Counted from the first letter of the stretch, positions 32,387-42,613 are shown. The stretch: 64,000 nt of DNA from DATMER01 sp034667225 (GCA_034667225.1 JAXDKG010000067.1:62001-126000); one strand, 5' to 3'. Translations and numbers: made by a program. The notes: generated by a model from the sequence alone, not told the origin.

Positions 32387-34093
32387 TCAGGGCGGCTGGA
32401 TGGTCGGCAGGAGGCGCGCCAGGGCGTTGTCGAGCCCGCCGGCGACGGCCGGGTCCTGAGGCCGGAGCCGGTGGGCGGCGTCGAATGCGGCCTGGGCCTT
32501 CTCCCACTTGCCGGCCGCGCCCAGGAAGAGGGCGTGCAGGAGCTGCACCTCGAAGTCCTCGGGCCAGCGCCGCGCCGACTCCTCGATCAGGGCCGCTGCC
32601 CTCTCCCGCTGCCCCGCCCGCGCCCGGGCGATCACCACGAGCTTGAAGCCGCGGCTGGCATACGGCCTCTCGACGAGCGCCCCCCGGAAGCGGGCCTCCG
32701 CCGCGTCGAGGTCGCCCCGTTGCAGCTCCAGGTCGCCGAGCGACTCCAGCGCTCCGGGCTCGATGGGATCGAGCTCCACCGCCCGGATCAGCGCGGCCCG
32801 CGCCCCGGCGACGTTGCCGTCCTGGATCAGGAGCCTGCCCTTTTCGGCGTGGACGAACGCGCTCGTCGGCTCGGCCTTCTCCATGGCGGCATAGAAGGTG
32901 CGCTCGTCGTGGAAGATCGCGGAGTAGCGCAGGGTGAGGCCGGCGAACACGGCCGCGAGGACCGCGAGCGTCGCGATCAGCGCCCGGCGCGGCAGCAGGA
33001 TGGCGAGGATCCACGGCAGGGCGAGCGACGGCAGGAACAGGTAGCGGTCTGTCATCATCCACTGCGGGTGGAGCGCCCACAGGTTGAGCACCGGCAGCAG
33101 GAAGGCCGTCAGCCACGCGAGAGGCAGGGCGAGCTCCCGCCGTTTCTTGATCGCCCACCAGGCCAGCCCGGCGAGGACGGCGATGACCGCCACCGAGATC
33201 AGGACCGGCGCCGAGAACGGCCCGTAGACGGGACGCTCGGGGCGGAAGAAGGAGAACTCCACCGGCGCGACGAGCAGGCGCAGATAGGTGGCGAACGCCA
33301 CCGGCACGGCAGGGAGGGACTGGCCGATGCCCGGAGCGCCCGGGAAGGGCACGGCCAGCCCTCCCAGGACCGCGACGCGGGCGGCGAGATAGAGGACCGT
33401 CACGCCCGCCATCACGGCGGTCGTCCGCCAGAGCCGCTGCGATCTCTCGTAGAGGGCCCATAGCGCGACGAACGCCATGAGGCCGATCGACACCTCCTTG
33501 GACAGCAGCGCCAGGGCGTAGAAGAGCACCGCCACGGCGGTCGGCAGCCTGGCGGAGAGGATCGCCAGTACGGCGCAGAGCACGAAGAGCGCGGCCAGGA
33601 CCTCCTGCACGCCCGACACCCAGGCGACGGAGCTGACGTGCGCCGGATGGAGGGAGAAGACCAGCGACGCGAGGAGCGCGACCGGCGGCGGCAAGCCCAG
33701 CCGCAGGAAGAAACCGCACGCCAGGGCGCCGATCAGGGCGGCGAGCACCACGGCCGCGGCGTGCCAGTCGCCGGGGTCGCCCTCGACCGCCTGGTAGTAC
33801 AGCGTCGAGAGCGTCAGGAACACCGGCCGGTAGTAGCTGCTGTTGACCGTCTCGGTGCCCTTGCGCACCGCGCCGAGGTCGGCCACGAACCCGCGCGGGA
33901 TGCTGTCCAGGTCCCTCAGGGACTCGCTCTTCTGGAAGAGCAGGAAGTCGTCGAGCACGAACAGGTAGCTGGTGGTCGGCCAGTACACGAAGAGCGGCAC
34001 GAGCGCGGCGAGGAGCAGGACCCACCGCCGGGCCGGAAGCGCCGGTCTCGGCGTCGGCTCCCGCTGCTTCGTCGGTCTGGGCTTTTTCGGCAT
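32387..34093 (-). CDS. Polytopic membrane protein with C-terminal TPRs (TMTC/PMT-like)
   Basis: A 568-residue protein with a basic N-terminus, about 10-11 transmembrane helices (residues 23-400), and at least four TPR-like repeats (VHAEKGRLLIQDGNVAGAR, ELDPIEPGALESLGDLEL, and on to the C-terminus). The early luminal acidic pair LDDF after the first helix is typical of GT-C glycosyltransferases such as PMT/TMTC proteins, so a lipid-linked-sugar O-glycosyltransferase is a reasonable guess, not proven. The ATG at 34093 is the only start that places a short basic tail before the first helix. It follows fdhE by 29 nt and could be co-transcribed with the formate dehydrogenase operon. Confidence 0.7.
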   Translation of the reverse strand: MPKKPRPTKQREPTPRPALPARRWVLLLAALVPLFVYWPTTSYLFVLDDFLLFQKSESLRDLDSIPRGFVADLGAVRKGTETVNSSYYRPVFLTLSTLYYQAVEGDPGDWHAAAVVLAALIGALACGFFLRLGLPPPVALLASLVFSLHPAHVSSVAWVSGVQEVLAALFVLCAVLAILSARLPTAVAVLFYALALLSKEVSIGLMAFVALWALYERSQRLWRTTAVMAGVTVLYLAARVAVLGGLAVPFPGAPGIGQSLPAVPVAFATYLRLLVAPVEFSFFRPERPVYGPFSAPVLISVAVIAVLAGLAWWAIKKRRELALPLAWLTAFLLPVLNLWALHPQWMMTDRYLFLPSLALPWILAILLPRRALIATLAVLAAVFAGLTLRYSAIFHDERTFYAAMEKAEPTSAFVHAEKGRLLIQDGNVAGARAALIRAVELDPIEPGALESLGDLELQRGDLDAAEARFRGALVERPYASRGFKLVVIARARAGQRERAAALIEESARRWPEDFEVQLLHALFLGAAGKWEKAQAAFDAAHRLRPQDPAVAGGLDNALARLLPTIQPP

Positions 34094-34122
34094 GCGGCAA
34101 GAGACTAGTACATTCGAGCTGC

Positions 34123-34863
34123 TCAAAGGCCCAGCAGGTTGGGGCTCCACTTCGTGTACCCGTTCTCGGATGCCCACAGGCTGAGGGGGATCGCCGCCAG
34201 CTCGTCCACCACCGGCACGGCCCTGCCGTCTTTCGTCAGGTCGATCGTCTTGATGTAGTGATGGCAGGCGTCGCAGGCTTCCACGCGCACGTGGCCCAGC
34301 TCCTCGGCGACGTAGACGGGCAGCTTGTTCACGTCTTCCTCGCCGCAGGCGGGACAGACGATCCGCCGGTAATCCCACTCCGTCGCGCAGAGCGAGCAGA
34401 TCAAGGAGCGCTTGGCGCCGTCTCCTAATGGCCGCAGGACGCCCACCTGCGGCTTGCGGAAGCAGAGAGGGCAGAGCGCGGCCTGCGTCTCCGCCGGTCC
34501 TGCCTGGCCGGCGAGATGCTCGGCGTAGGGTTGCAGGAACGCCCAGGCGATCAGGGCCTCGGCGTCCGTGAGCTCTCTTCCGGCCCAGAATTCCTGGAGC
34601 ACCGCGCTCCTCATCCCCGCGGCCGATCGCGCGAGAGGGGGAGGAGCGATGCCTTCGATCAACGAGAGAAACGGCGAGAACCAGGGGAGGAGGATGGCGA
34701 GCTCCAGATCGCCGCGTAACGAGCCTCTGCCGGGCTTCAAGCCGGCGTAGAGCGATTTCTGGAAGCCGGCGATGCGGGCATAGAAGCTCAAGGCCTCGGC
34801 GGCAAAGGGATGCTTTGCCGCGAGCTCATCGGCCCGCTCGATCCTCCGGTCCCATTTGCTCAT
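34123..34863 (-). CDS. fdhE: Formate dehydrogenase accessory protein FdhE
   Basis: A 246-residue cytoplasmic maturation factor that interacts with the formate dehydrogenase catalytic subunit before Tat export. The rubredoxin-like metal-binding half is marked by four CxxC pairs: CPLC, CSLC, CPAC and CDAC. The N-terminal helical half aligns by eye with E. coli FdhE. The ATG at 34863 starts a sequence with the expected N-terminus (MSKWDRRIERADEL). It lies inside the end of fdoI, a 38-bp overlap, and no good Shine-Dalgarno is seen, so re-initiation from fdoI is likely. Position after fdoGHI fits its role. Confidence 0.92.
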   Translation of the reverse strand: MSKWDRRIERADELAAKHPFAAEALSFYARIAGFQKSLYAGLKPGRGSLRGDLELAILLPWFSPFLSLIEGIAPPPLARSAAGMRSAVLQEFWAGRELTDAEALIAWAFLQPYAEHLAGQAGPAETQAALCPLCFRKPQVGVLRPLGDGAKRSLICSLCATEWDYRRIVCPACGEEDVNKLPVYVAEELGHVRVEACDACHHYIKTIDLTKDGRAVPVVDELAAIPLSLWASENGYTKWSPNLLGL

Positions 34864-35449
34864 ACCAGGCGCGATGGTACCTCGCCGCCCACTTGCGCGA
34901 CACATCCCCACGCAGGATCGACCCGAGGGCGCCGGGCTCGACCGCCAGGCCCATGTACACGTGGATCATGAAGAGAGCGATGGTCAGCAGCGCGGCGATG
35001 GGATGCACGATCACGGCGGCCAGACGCAGGAATGGGATCCGATCGGGGAACCAGAGGACCAGGCCCGAGAGGAAGAGCACGATCCCGCACCAGAAGAAGC
35101 CCCAGAAGAGGAGCTTCTGGCCGCTGTTGAACTTCCCCGCGGGCGGGACCTGATCGTCCTCGTTGCGGATGTAGTGCCGCAGCGAGCGCCACCACTCCCG
35201 GTCGCGATCGGTGCTGCGCATCTGCGACGCCCAGACGCCGAACATCCAGAAGACCGCCAGCGTGAAGACCACGCCGACCCAGGGATGCAGCATGCGGGAG
35301 ATCGTGGCCCCTCCGAGGACCGTGGCGATCCAGAACAGCCAGGGAGACCAGAAGGCGAAGCCGGTGAGCAGGAGGTAGACGTAGGACAGCCCGGCCATCC
35401 AATGCATCAGCCGCTCGCGAAACGTATACCGCAGGACTCGCCCATTCAT
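34826..35449 (-). CDS. fdoI: Formate dehydrogenase N, cytochrome b556 (gamma) subunit
   Basis: A 207-residue membrane cytochrome with four transmembrane helices. It takes electrons from the FdoH iron-sulfur chain and reduces quinone. Haem-ligand histidines are apparent in RLMHWMAG, MLHPWVG, VIVHPIAAL and FMIHVYMG. The length matches FdnI/FdoI. The start overlaps the fdoH stop by ATGA. The extreme C-terminus (YHRAWYEQMGPEDRAGR) is encoded across the fdhE start. Confidence 0.94.
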   Translation of the reverse strand: MNGRVLRYTFRERLMHWMAGLSYVYLLLTGFAFWSPWLFWIATVLGGATISRMLHPWVGVVFTLAVFWMFGVWASQMRSTDRDREWWRSLRHYIRNEDDQVPPAGKFNSGQKLLFWGFFWCGIVLFLSGLVLWFPDRIPFLRLAAVIVHPIAALLTIALFMIHVYMGLAVEPGALGSILRGDVSRKWAARYHRAWYEQMGPEDRAGR

Positions 35450-36342
35450 GGCTGTCTCCCGTGCCGAGGGATCTCGTCATCCTCCTCGACGCTCTTCGGG
35501 CCGAAGCGCAGATAGTGCACGAAGAGGCCGACCAGGCCGCCGGCCATCGCGAGATTGCCGAGCCACTTGAGCGGTCCCTTCCACAGCCGCACCGTCCAGG
35601 GGACCCGCGGGTCCTTGGGCAGGCCGCCGTAGGCTTCCGGGTTGGTGACGTCGTGGAGGACGTAGATCACATGGGTGCCGCCCACGCCGGCCGGATCGTA
35701 GACCCCGGCATTGGCGAAACCCGAATGCTCGCGGAGCTGCTGCGCGCGGGTCTCGGCCTTCACCTTCATCTCGTCCTTGGTGCCGAATTCCAGGCAGCCG
35801 GTGGGGCACGCCTTGATGCAGGCAGGCTCGAGGCCCTCGTTGACGCGGTCCGAGCAGAGCGTGCACTTGAAAACCTTTTGCGAGGCCGGGCTGAACTTCG
35901 GGATGTTGAAGGGGCAGCCGGCCAAGCAGTACCCGCAGCCGATGCACTGGTCCTGCTGGAAGTCGACGATGCCGTTGGCGTATTGAACGATCGCGCCCTC
36001 GGCCGGACATGCGATCAGGCAGCCCGGCTCCTCGCAGTGCATGCACTGGTCCTTGCGCATCAGCAGCATCAGGCTGCCGCCCTCGGGCTCGTATTCGTTG
36101 AACTTGATCAGGTTCCAGAAGTTCCAGGAGGTCTCGGGCTGGGTCTGGTAGCTGTTCTGGAAGGTGGTATCGCTGAACGAGAGCCCGTTCCATTCCAGGC
36201 AGGCGACCTCGCAGGCCTTGCAGCCGATGCAGGTCGTGGTATCGATCAGCTTGGCGACCCCCAAGCCCCGCTTCAAGCCCTCCCCGGGAACGGGCCCCGC
36301 ATGGCCCGAGATCCGGACGATGTCGAGATTGGCCTGGCTCAT
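35446..36342 (-). CDS. fdoH: Formate dehydrogenase N, iron-sulfur (beta) subunit
   Basis: A 298-residue subunit carrying four [4Fe-4S] clusters between FdoG and FdoI. The cysteine groups are CIGCKACEVAC, CMHCEEPGCLIACP, CIGCGYCLAGCP and CTLCSDRV/CIKACPTGC. A single C-terminal transmembrane helix (LAMAGGLVGLFVHYL) anchors it, as in E. coli FdnH. The ATG is preceded by GAGGA with 7-nt spacing and lies 10 nt after the fdoG stop. Confidence 0.96.
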   Translation of the reverse strand: MSQANLDIVRISGHAGPVPGEGLKRGLGVAKLIDTTTCIGCKACEVACLEWNGLSFSDTTFQNSYQTQPETSWNFWNLIKFNEYEPEGGSLMLLMRKDQCMHCEEPGCLIACPAEGAIVQYANGIVDFQQDQCIGCGYCLAGCPFNIPKFSPASQKVFKCTLCSDRVNEGLEPACIKACPTGCLEFGTKDEMKVKAETRAQQLREHSGFANAGVYDPAGVGGTHVIYVLHDVTNPEAYGGLPKDPRVPWTVRLWKGPLKWLGNLAMAGGLVGLFVHYLRFGPKSVEEDDEIPRHGRQP

Positions 36343-36352
36343 CGTCGTGTCC

Positions 36353-39300
36353 TCATGCCTTCGCGATCTTCACAAGGAAGCCCTTGAACTCGGGCGTGTA
36401 GGCGTTGGGATCGAAGACGGTCGGCGACAGCCGGTTGACCAGCGTCCGCTCGTTCCTGCCTTCGTCCTCGGCGATGCCGCGGTAGCCCTGGTGGATCGGA
36501 ATGCCGATCTGATAGATCTTCCTGCCATCGATCCGCATGGGCTTGATGCGGCGCGTGACGAAGGCCTTGGCAACGTAATCGCTGCGCGCGCTCGTCACCC
36601 GCACCCGCTCGCCGCCCTGGACCCCCAGCGCCTCGGCCAGCTCGACCGGGATCTCGACGAACGGCTCGGGGATGAGCTGCACGTTCACCGGATTGTTCTT
36701 GGTCCAGTAGTGGTAATGCTCGGTGAGCCGGTAGGTGGTGCAGACCACGTCGAACTCCCCGCCCGTGGCCGCGTACCGGTCCGCCGCCGAGGTGAGCTTC
36801 TTGACCACCGGGTTGTTCGACTGCTGCGGATGGAAAGGATTCTTCACCGGGCTCTCGATCGGTTCGTAGTGCTCCGGAAAGGGTCCGTCCGCGAACAGGG
36901 CCAGCGGCGCGAAGATGCGGCCCACCCCTTCCGCGTTCATGATGAACGGCCCCAGATGCTCCTCCGGATGCGAGTCCGTCTTGAAGTCGGGAACGTCGTT
37001 GCCCAGCCACTTCTGCGCGGCCTCGCTCCACCAGACCTGCCGCCGCTCCGGGTCCCACGGCCGGCCGGCGAGATCGCACGAGGCGCGGTTGTACAGGACG
37101 CGGCGGTTGGCCGGCCAGGACCACGCCCAGCCCGGATAGATGCCGAGGCCCGACGGATCGTCCGTGCCCCGGCGCGCGAGCTGCGGGCCGGCCTCGGTCC
37201 AGCAGCCGCTGTAGATCCAGTTGCCGCACGACGTGGTGCCATCGTCCTTGAGCCAGGCGAACCCGGGAAGCTGCTGGCCCGCCTTGATCTGCTGCCCGGT
37301 CTTCGGGTCCTCGAGATCGGCCAGGGCCTTGCCGTTGAACTCCTTGGCCACCTCCGCGAGCGACGGATGCTGCGGATCGGTGTAGGGCCAGGTGAGGCTC
37401 AGGATGGGACCGGGGAGCTTCCCGCCCTCGGCCCGGTACAGCTCGCGCACCCGGAGGAAGATCTGCGCGAGGATGTCCTGGTCCAGGCGCGCCTCTCCCG
37501 GCGGGGGCAGCGCCGCGGTTTTCCATTGCAGCCAGCGGGAGGAGTTCGTCATCGAGCCGTCCTTCTCGGCGAACCCCGCGCAGGGCAGGCGGTAGACGGT
37601 CGTGCCGATCTTCCGCATCTCCTCCTGATCGATGCCCGGTGACATCCAGAACTCGCTGGTCTCGTCCGGGTAGATCTCGCCGACGACCAGCCAGTCGGCT
37701 TTCTTGAGCGCCGCGATGTTCTTCTGCGAGTCGGGACCGATGGCCACGCCGTTCATGCCGAAGGCGAACATGCCCTTGACGCTGCCCTTGTACATGTCGT
37801 CCCAGATGTGGGTCCAGGAATAGTTGCGATCCACTTTGGGAAGGAAATCGAAAGCCCAGTCGTTGCCCTGGTTCGCCGCGTCGCCGTACATGGCCTTCAG
37901 GAAGGAGACGGCGAAGGCGGGCGTGTGCGACCAGTAGTTGTACGAATCCCATTCCGGCGGCTTCGAAGAGGTCGGCGTGATGCGCTTGGCATAGGCCGCG
38001 AAATCCTTGTCCTCGGGCGTCGGCACCTTCAGATAACCGGGCAGGTTGTCGAAGATGCCGGCCATGTCGGTGGCGCCCTGGATGTTGGAATGCCCGCGCA
38101 GGGCATTGACGCCGCCGCCGGCCCGGCCGACGTTGCCCAGCAGGAGCTGCAGGATCGCCGCGGTGCGGATGATCTGCGAGCCGAAGGTGTGCTGCGTCCA
38201 GCCCACCGCGTAGATGATCGTCGCGGCCTTCTTCATGTCGCCGTCCTTGCGGACGGACGTGAACAGGTCGGCGGCCTTCAGGAACTGGTCCCTGGGAATG
38301 CCGGTGACGCGCTCCACCATCTCCGGCGTGTAGCGGGAGTACTGCTTCCTGAGCAGTTGGAAGACGCAGCGGGGATGTTGCAGCGAGAGATCGTAGGCCA
38401 CGTCGGAAGGCAGCTTGGCGGCCGGGTTCGGGTACGTGGCATCCGTGGGTTGCTTTTCTGGCGCGGAGCTGCCGCCTTCATAGTTCCAACTGGAGTTGTC
38501 ATACTCCTGCGTGGCCGCATCGAAGCCGGAGAACAACCCGTCCTCCGGCAGCTTGAAACCCTCCTTGATGAGGAACGCGGCGTTGGTGTAGTGGAGGAGG
38601 TACTCCCGGGCCAGGCGGCCGTTCTCGATGGCGTAGTGGATCAGGCCGCCGAGGAAGGCGATGTCGGCGCCCGCGCGGATCTGCAGGAAGAGATCGGCGG
38701 TGGCCGCCGTGCGCGTGAAGCGCGGGTCCACCACGATCATCTTGGCATTGCGGACCCGCTTGGCCTCGATCGCCCACTTGAAGCCGCAGGGGTGGTTCTC
38801 CGCGGGATTGCCACCCATGATCAGCATCATGTCGGTGTTCTTGATGTCCGTGTAGCCATTGGTCATGGCCCCGCGCCCGAATGAAGGTCCCAAACTTGAG
38901 ACCGTGGGGCCGTGTCAGACCCGGGCCTGGTTCTCGAGATAGCAGACCCCCAGGCTGCGCATGGCCTTGACGACCAGGAAGTTGAATTCGTTGGTGTCCG
39001 TGCAGCCGCCCGTGAAGGCGATGCCTTCGCAGCGGTTGACCGTGCGCCCCTGGGCGTCCCTCTCCACGAACGATTCGTCGCGGGTCTTCTTCACCCGGCG
39101 GGCGATCTCGTCGAGGGCGGTATCCCAGGCGATGTCCTCCCAGTGATCGGAGCCGGGCCGGCGGACCTGCGGCTTGACCAGGCGCCGTGGGTTCACGATG
39201 TCCTGCTCGAGAGAGGCCCCCTTGGGACACAGCGTCCCGCGGTTGATCGGATGGTCGGGGTCGCCCTCGACGTGGACGATCTGCGGGGTGACGTTCTTGG

Positions 39301-39496
39301 ATCTGTCGCCCAGCGTGTAGAGGATCACGCCGCAGCTCACCGAGCAGTAAGGGCAGGTCGAGCGCGTCTCGGTGGCGCGCGCGATCTTGAGCGCGCGGAG
39401 CTGCGCGTGGGCGGGAGCCAGGTCGAAGCCGAACACCGTGGCAGCCAGGCCCCCGATGGTGCCGGCTTTCAGGAAGTCTCTGCGGGTCGGGTTCAT
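36353..39496 (-). CDS. fdoG: Selenocysteine-containing formate dehydrogenase N, alpha subunit
   Basis: A 1047-residue molybdopterin (bis-MGD) enzyme oxidising formate to CO2 in the periplasm. The N-terminus is a Tat signal (RRDFLKAG). The [4Fe-4S] motif CPYCSVSCG with downstream CPKG follows. An in-frame TGA at 38915-38917 is codon 194, in the context NQARV-U-HGPT, which matches the Sec196 region of E. coli FdnG. The sequence continues in the same frame for 853 codons with full homology (FGRGAMTNGYTDIKN, GGNPAENHP), so this is selenocysteine and not a stop. A bSECIS-like hairpin follows it. The ATG has AGGAGG with 8-nt spacing. A selA/B/C/D machinery is expected elsewhere in the genome. Confidence 0.96.
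38880..38917 (-). promoter_or_regulatory. Bacterial SECIS element following the fdoG UGA codon
   Basis: Immediately 3' of the in-frame TGA the minus strand reads CACGGCCCCAC and then a hairpin: GGTCTC, loop AAGTTT, GGGACC (38886-38903). The apical stem is 6 bp with one T-G pair. Its distance of about 11 nt from the UGA and its GU-containing loop match the known architecture of fdhF/fdnG SECIS elements recognised by SelB. Confidence 0.75.
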
Positions 39497-39598
39497 CGGT
39501 CACCCTCCTCGACATTGACGTACGGCTCCAGAAAATGCTGCAAGGGAGATGCCGGAGAACTGGTGAGGGGATCAGTCCGCGGCCGTCGTTCTCCGGGT

Positions 39599-41995
39599 AT
39601 GGCATACAAAACCTTGGCGGCGGCGTGTCTCCTCCTGATCCTGTCGGCAGGGTGCGCAGGCCCGGCGGCTCCCACCGAAACGACTGGGGCCGACGCGGTG
39701 GGAAGCCTCTTCGAGGCAGTGCAACCCACCAACCGGAACGCGCCTCCGGAGATCGAGGCGCTCCTGTCCGGCCGGCGGGCGACGGCGCAGGACGACCCGA
39801 GCTGGCCCACGGTCACCTATCTCCGGGGCGAGGTGGAGCGGCAGCGCGGGAACGTCGAGCCGGCGCGGGCCGCCTTCCGGGAGCTCGCGTCCTGGGCCGC
39901 CTCGGATCCCTACGGCGACACCTGGGGAGGCAGCGGCCTCGCCATCGTCGGGCTCTGGCGCTGGCTGCAGATCCTGGACGAGCGCGGTCCCGCCTCGGCC
40001 GGCGAAGTCGATCTCGCTCTCGAGCTGGCGGAACAGCTCCGGGAGACGCGCCTGGCCTCGGGAATGCTGCAGAGCGGCCTGCTTCCCGGCTTGCCGCTCG
40101 TGGCCGAAGACCTGGCTCACCGCTTGATGCACGTGGCCTGGAAACACCAGCGCCAGGAGCTCGCGTTCGACCTCTACCTCGACTTCCTGGCCATCGACTC
40201 CCGGGGTGAGATAGACGACGTGGACCGCCAGGTCCAGGCGCAGCTCCTGGAAAAGGGCCTGGCCACGCGCGACCGGCTGGACTTCTTCCGCGCCCGGCGG
40301 CAGCTCGCGCTGGTCAAGACCGAAGCGCAGAAGGACGAGGCGGCCCGCACCCTGAAGAAGCTGTGGGACGATCGGCAGGCGCCCGTCGACGTCCGCACGG
40401 AGGCCGGGTACGAGTGGGCCAACTACCAGCGCCAGAAGCGAGGGACTCCGGAGCTGGTCGAGGTGCTGAGCGAAGTGATCGCCCTGGCCGGCAGTGGGCC
40501 GGTCGCGGTCAAAGCCCTGTACCGCCGGGGAATCATTCAGGGCGGCGAGGCCCTGATCGCCGACATGGCCGATCTCCGGCGGCGCTTTCCCAAGAGCCCG
40601 ATGGAGGACGAGGCGCTCTATCAACTGGCCACCGCATACCTCTTCCGGCCAGACCTGGACAAGGCTCTTGCCTACTACGGGGAGCTGCGCGACTACCAGG
40701 GCCTCAATGACTATCAGGATTCGGCCTGGTACCTGCCGGCGCTGGGCTTGGTGGGCCGCAACCGCGACGGAGATCTGGAGGCCGCCGACCGGCTGCTGGC
40801 GGACTACCTGATCCGCCATTCCGACGGCGTCTACCGCGTGCGGTCGCTCTTCTGGCGCGGGCGCATTGCCGAGCGGAAAAACGATGCGGAACGGGCGAAA
40901 GGCTTCTTCCGGCAGGTGATCGGCGAGACGCCGTACGGCTACTACGGGCTGCGCGCGCGCCTCCACCTGGATGAGGGGATCAAGGCCATCAGCCAGGATC
41001 TGCCCGCGGCCGATTCCCAAACCCGGGCAGCCCTCGGACAGGCCTATCGCAACAGCCGGGTGGACACCGAGCTCACCGCTGTCTCGCCTTATCACCGGCG
41101 CCTGGAGGCCGCCGCGAGCCCGGGATTCTACGAGCGCCTCCTCGCGGCGGAATTCGACACCCAGAAAGCCCTCGGCAAACGCTTGGACGACATTCCTCTC
41201 GACGTGCTCGATGCGCGCGGTCTGATACCGGCTGCCACGCAGCTGCTGGCCCTCCGGCAGGACGCGCTGGCCGCCAGGGACTTCGATGTAACGGCCGACA
41301 ACTGGCTGCGACTGGCGGGTTTGCTCGGAACCAAGCTCCAGGACTGGCCGGCCGCCGGTGAAATCACCATCGTGAGCGCCGCGGCGCCGCGCGAGCGTCT
41401 CACCGCATTGCAAGCTGATGCGCGCTACCTTGTCACCGTCTATCCGCATCCGGCGCAACTGCCCAGGCTCGAGCTGCAAGCGTCGCTGGCGCGCGCGGCA
41501 TGGCCGATGGGCGGCTCCAAGCCCCGGTCGCAGAGCGTCATGTATGCCTTGATCCATCAGGAGAGCCGCTTCTATGCAGGCGCGATCTCTCCGGTCGGCG
41601 CGGTGGGGCTGCTCCAACTGATGCCCGCGACCTTCGCCAAGCTCGACGAGCAATCACAGTTGCTGCAGGCGAGCGGCGCGGCCTCGGACGTCGAGTACCT
41701 ACTCGATCCGCAGAACAACATCGCGACGGCAGCCGGCTGGTGGAAGACCGAGCTCGGCAAGGACGAGCTGCCGGTCGCGGTGATGAAGCACAACGCCGGG
41801 ATCAGGAACGTGTCGAAGTGGGCCGCCTATTGGGCGCAGATCGGTTGCGAGGACGACCTCGAATACCGCGTCGAGACCGTCCGGTTCCGCGAGACCGGCA
41901 ATTTCCTCCGTGGGGTCCTCCTCGACACCGCGATCACCGAAGCCGCGGGGTTCTTCGACGAACCCCACCAGTACGCCGAGGGAGGCAGACCATGA
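39599..41995 (+). CDS. Lipoprotein lytic transglycosylase with helical repeats
   Basis: A 798-residue exported protein. It has a lipoprotein signal peptide with lipobox SAGC near residue 19, about 600 residues of TPR-like helical repeats (FPKSPMEDEALYQLATAYL is one), and a C-terminal SLT domain. The catalytic Glu is Glu655 in IHQESRFYAG, followed by GLLQLMPATF. The later motif reads MKHNAGIRNV rather than the usual YNAGPGRV, so the active-site rim differs from canonical Slt. The ATG at 39599 gives an immediate signal peptide. The gene is divergent from fdoG and overlaps the next gene by ATGA. It is the second Slt-type gene in the window. Confidence 0.85.
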   Translation: MAYKTLAAACLLLILSAGCAGPAAPTETTGADAVGSLFEAVQPTNRNAPPEIEALLSGRRATAQDDPSWPTVTYLRGEVERQRGNVEPARAAFRELASWAASDPYGDTWGGSGLAIVGLWRWLQILDERGPASAGEVDLALELAEQLRETRLASGMLQSGLLPGLPLVAEDLAHRLMHVAWKHQRQELAFDLYLDFLAIDSRGEIDDVDRQVQAQLLEKGLATRDRLDFFRARRQLALVKTEAQKDEAARTLKKLWDDRQAPVDVRTEAGYEWANYQRQKRGTPELVEVLSEVIALAGSGPVAVKALYRRGIIQGGEALIADMADLRRRFPKSPMEDEALYQLATAYLFRPDLDKALAYYGELRDYQGLNDYQDSAWYLPALGLVGRNRDGDLEAADRLLADYLIRHSDGVYRVRSLFWRGRIAERKNDAERAKGFFRQVIGETPYGYYGLRARLHLDEGIKAISQDLPAADSQTRAALGQAYRNSRVDTELTAVSPYHRRLEAAASPGFYERLLAAEFDTQKALGKRLDDIPLDVLDARGLIPAATQLLALRQDALAARDFDVTADNWLRLAGLLGTKLQDWPAAGEITIVSAAAPRERLTALQADARYLVTVYPHPAQLPRLELQASLARAAWPMGGSKPRSQSVMYALIHQESRFYAGAISPVGAVGLLQLMPATFAKLDEQSQLLQASGAASDVEYLLDPQNNIATAAGWWKTELGKDELPVAVMKHNAGIRNVSKWAAYWAQIGCEDDLEYRVETVRFRETGNFLRGVLLDTAITEAAGFFDEPHQYAEGGRP

Positions 41996-42591
41996 CCGAA
42001 GACCCGAAGCCCTCGTTCAGCATCCTGGACCGGATCAACAACAACCTCGGCAAGATCGTCACCGTGGCTGTCACCATCGCCGCTCTGGGCGTGGCGATGA
42101 CTCAAGCCAAGGACGCGTGGACGAGCCTGTTCGGACCGAAGAGCAAGGTAGAGACAGTCATCGAGCCTACTACCGATTTGAAGAACTGCCTCGAGGCCAA
42201 GCTCAGCCATCCGGATGTCGTACCCCTGAGTCAATGGGACTCGATGGAGATGCGCCTGACCGGGCAGAACGACTGCAAGGCCAAGCTTGCCGTCTACCTG
42301 GAGTTCAAAGGGAGTCGAATCCTGCTCGAGCCTCCGTTCGGGGAACCAGAGGACCGTCGGGAGGATCGCTGGGAGGATGGGAAGCTCGGGATCGGAGCCG
42401 TCGACTGGCAGGTGAGTCCTCCCCACCTGGTCCGCCTCAGGGACTCCTTGGGCGACAGGGTCAGGGTCAACCTCAATTGGATCGTCGTCGAGGCCGATAC
42501 CAAGAGGAAGATCGACGCCGACACAGTGAGGTTCTGGCTCGAGGACGACCAGCCCGTAGCCGCGAGCGTCGCGAGCACGGCACCACTCTGA
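41992..42591 (+). CDS. Membrane-anchored protein of unknown function
   Basis: A 199-residue protein I do not recognise. Residues 1-20 are polar, followed by one hydrophobic segment (IVTVAVTIAALGVAM) that would anchor it in the inner membrane, then a soluble domain. That domain is rich in beta-strand patterns and has two cysteines (LKNCLEAKL, QNDCKAKL) that could pair. The ATG overlaps the transglycosylase stop (ATGA), so the two are probably co-expressed and the protein may assist cell-wall turnover. That link is contextual only. Confidence 0.7.
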   Translation: MTEDPKPSFSILDRINNNLGKIVTVAVTIAALGVAMTQAKDAWTSLFGPKSKVETVIEPTTDLKNCLEAKLSHPDVVPLSQWDSMEMRLTGQNDCKAKLAVYLEFKGSRILLEPPFGEPEDRREDRWEDGKLGIGAVDWQVSPPHLVRLRDSLGDRVRVNLNWIVVEADTKRKIDADTVRFWLEDDQPVAASVASTAPL

Positions 42592-42613
42592 GGAGGTCGG
42601 CTGGCCGGCTGTG

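Noticed and set aside
38893..38917. Premature stop or frameshift splitting fdoG into two genes
   Set aside because: The reading frame is unbroken except for one TGA at the exact selenocysteine position of FdnG, followed by a SECIS-like hairpin.
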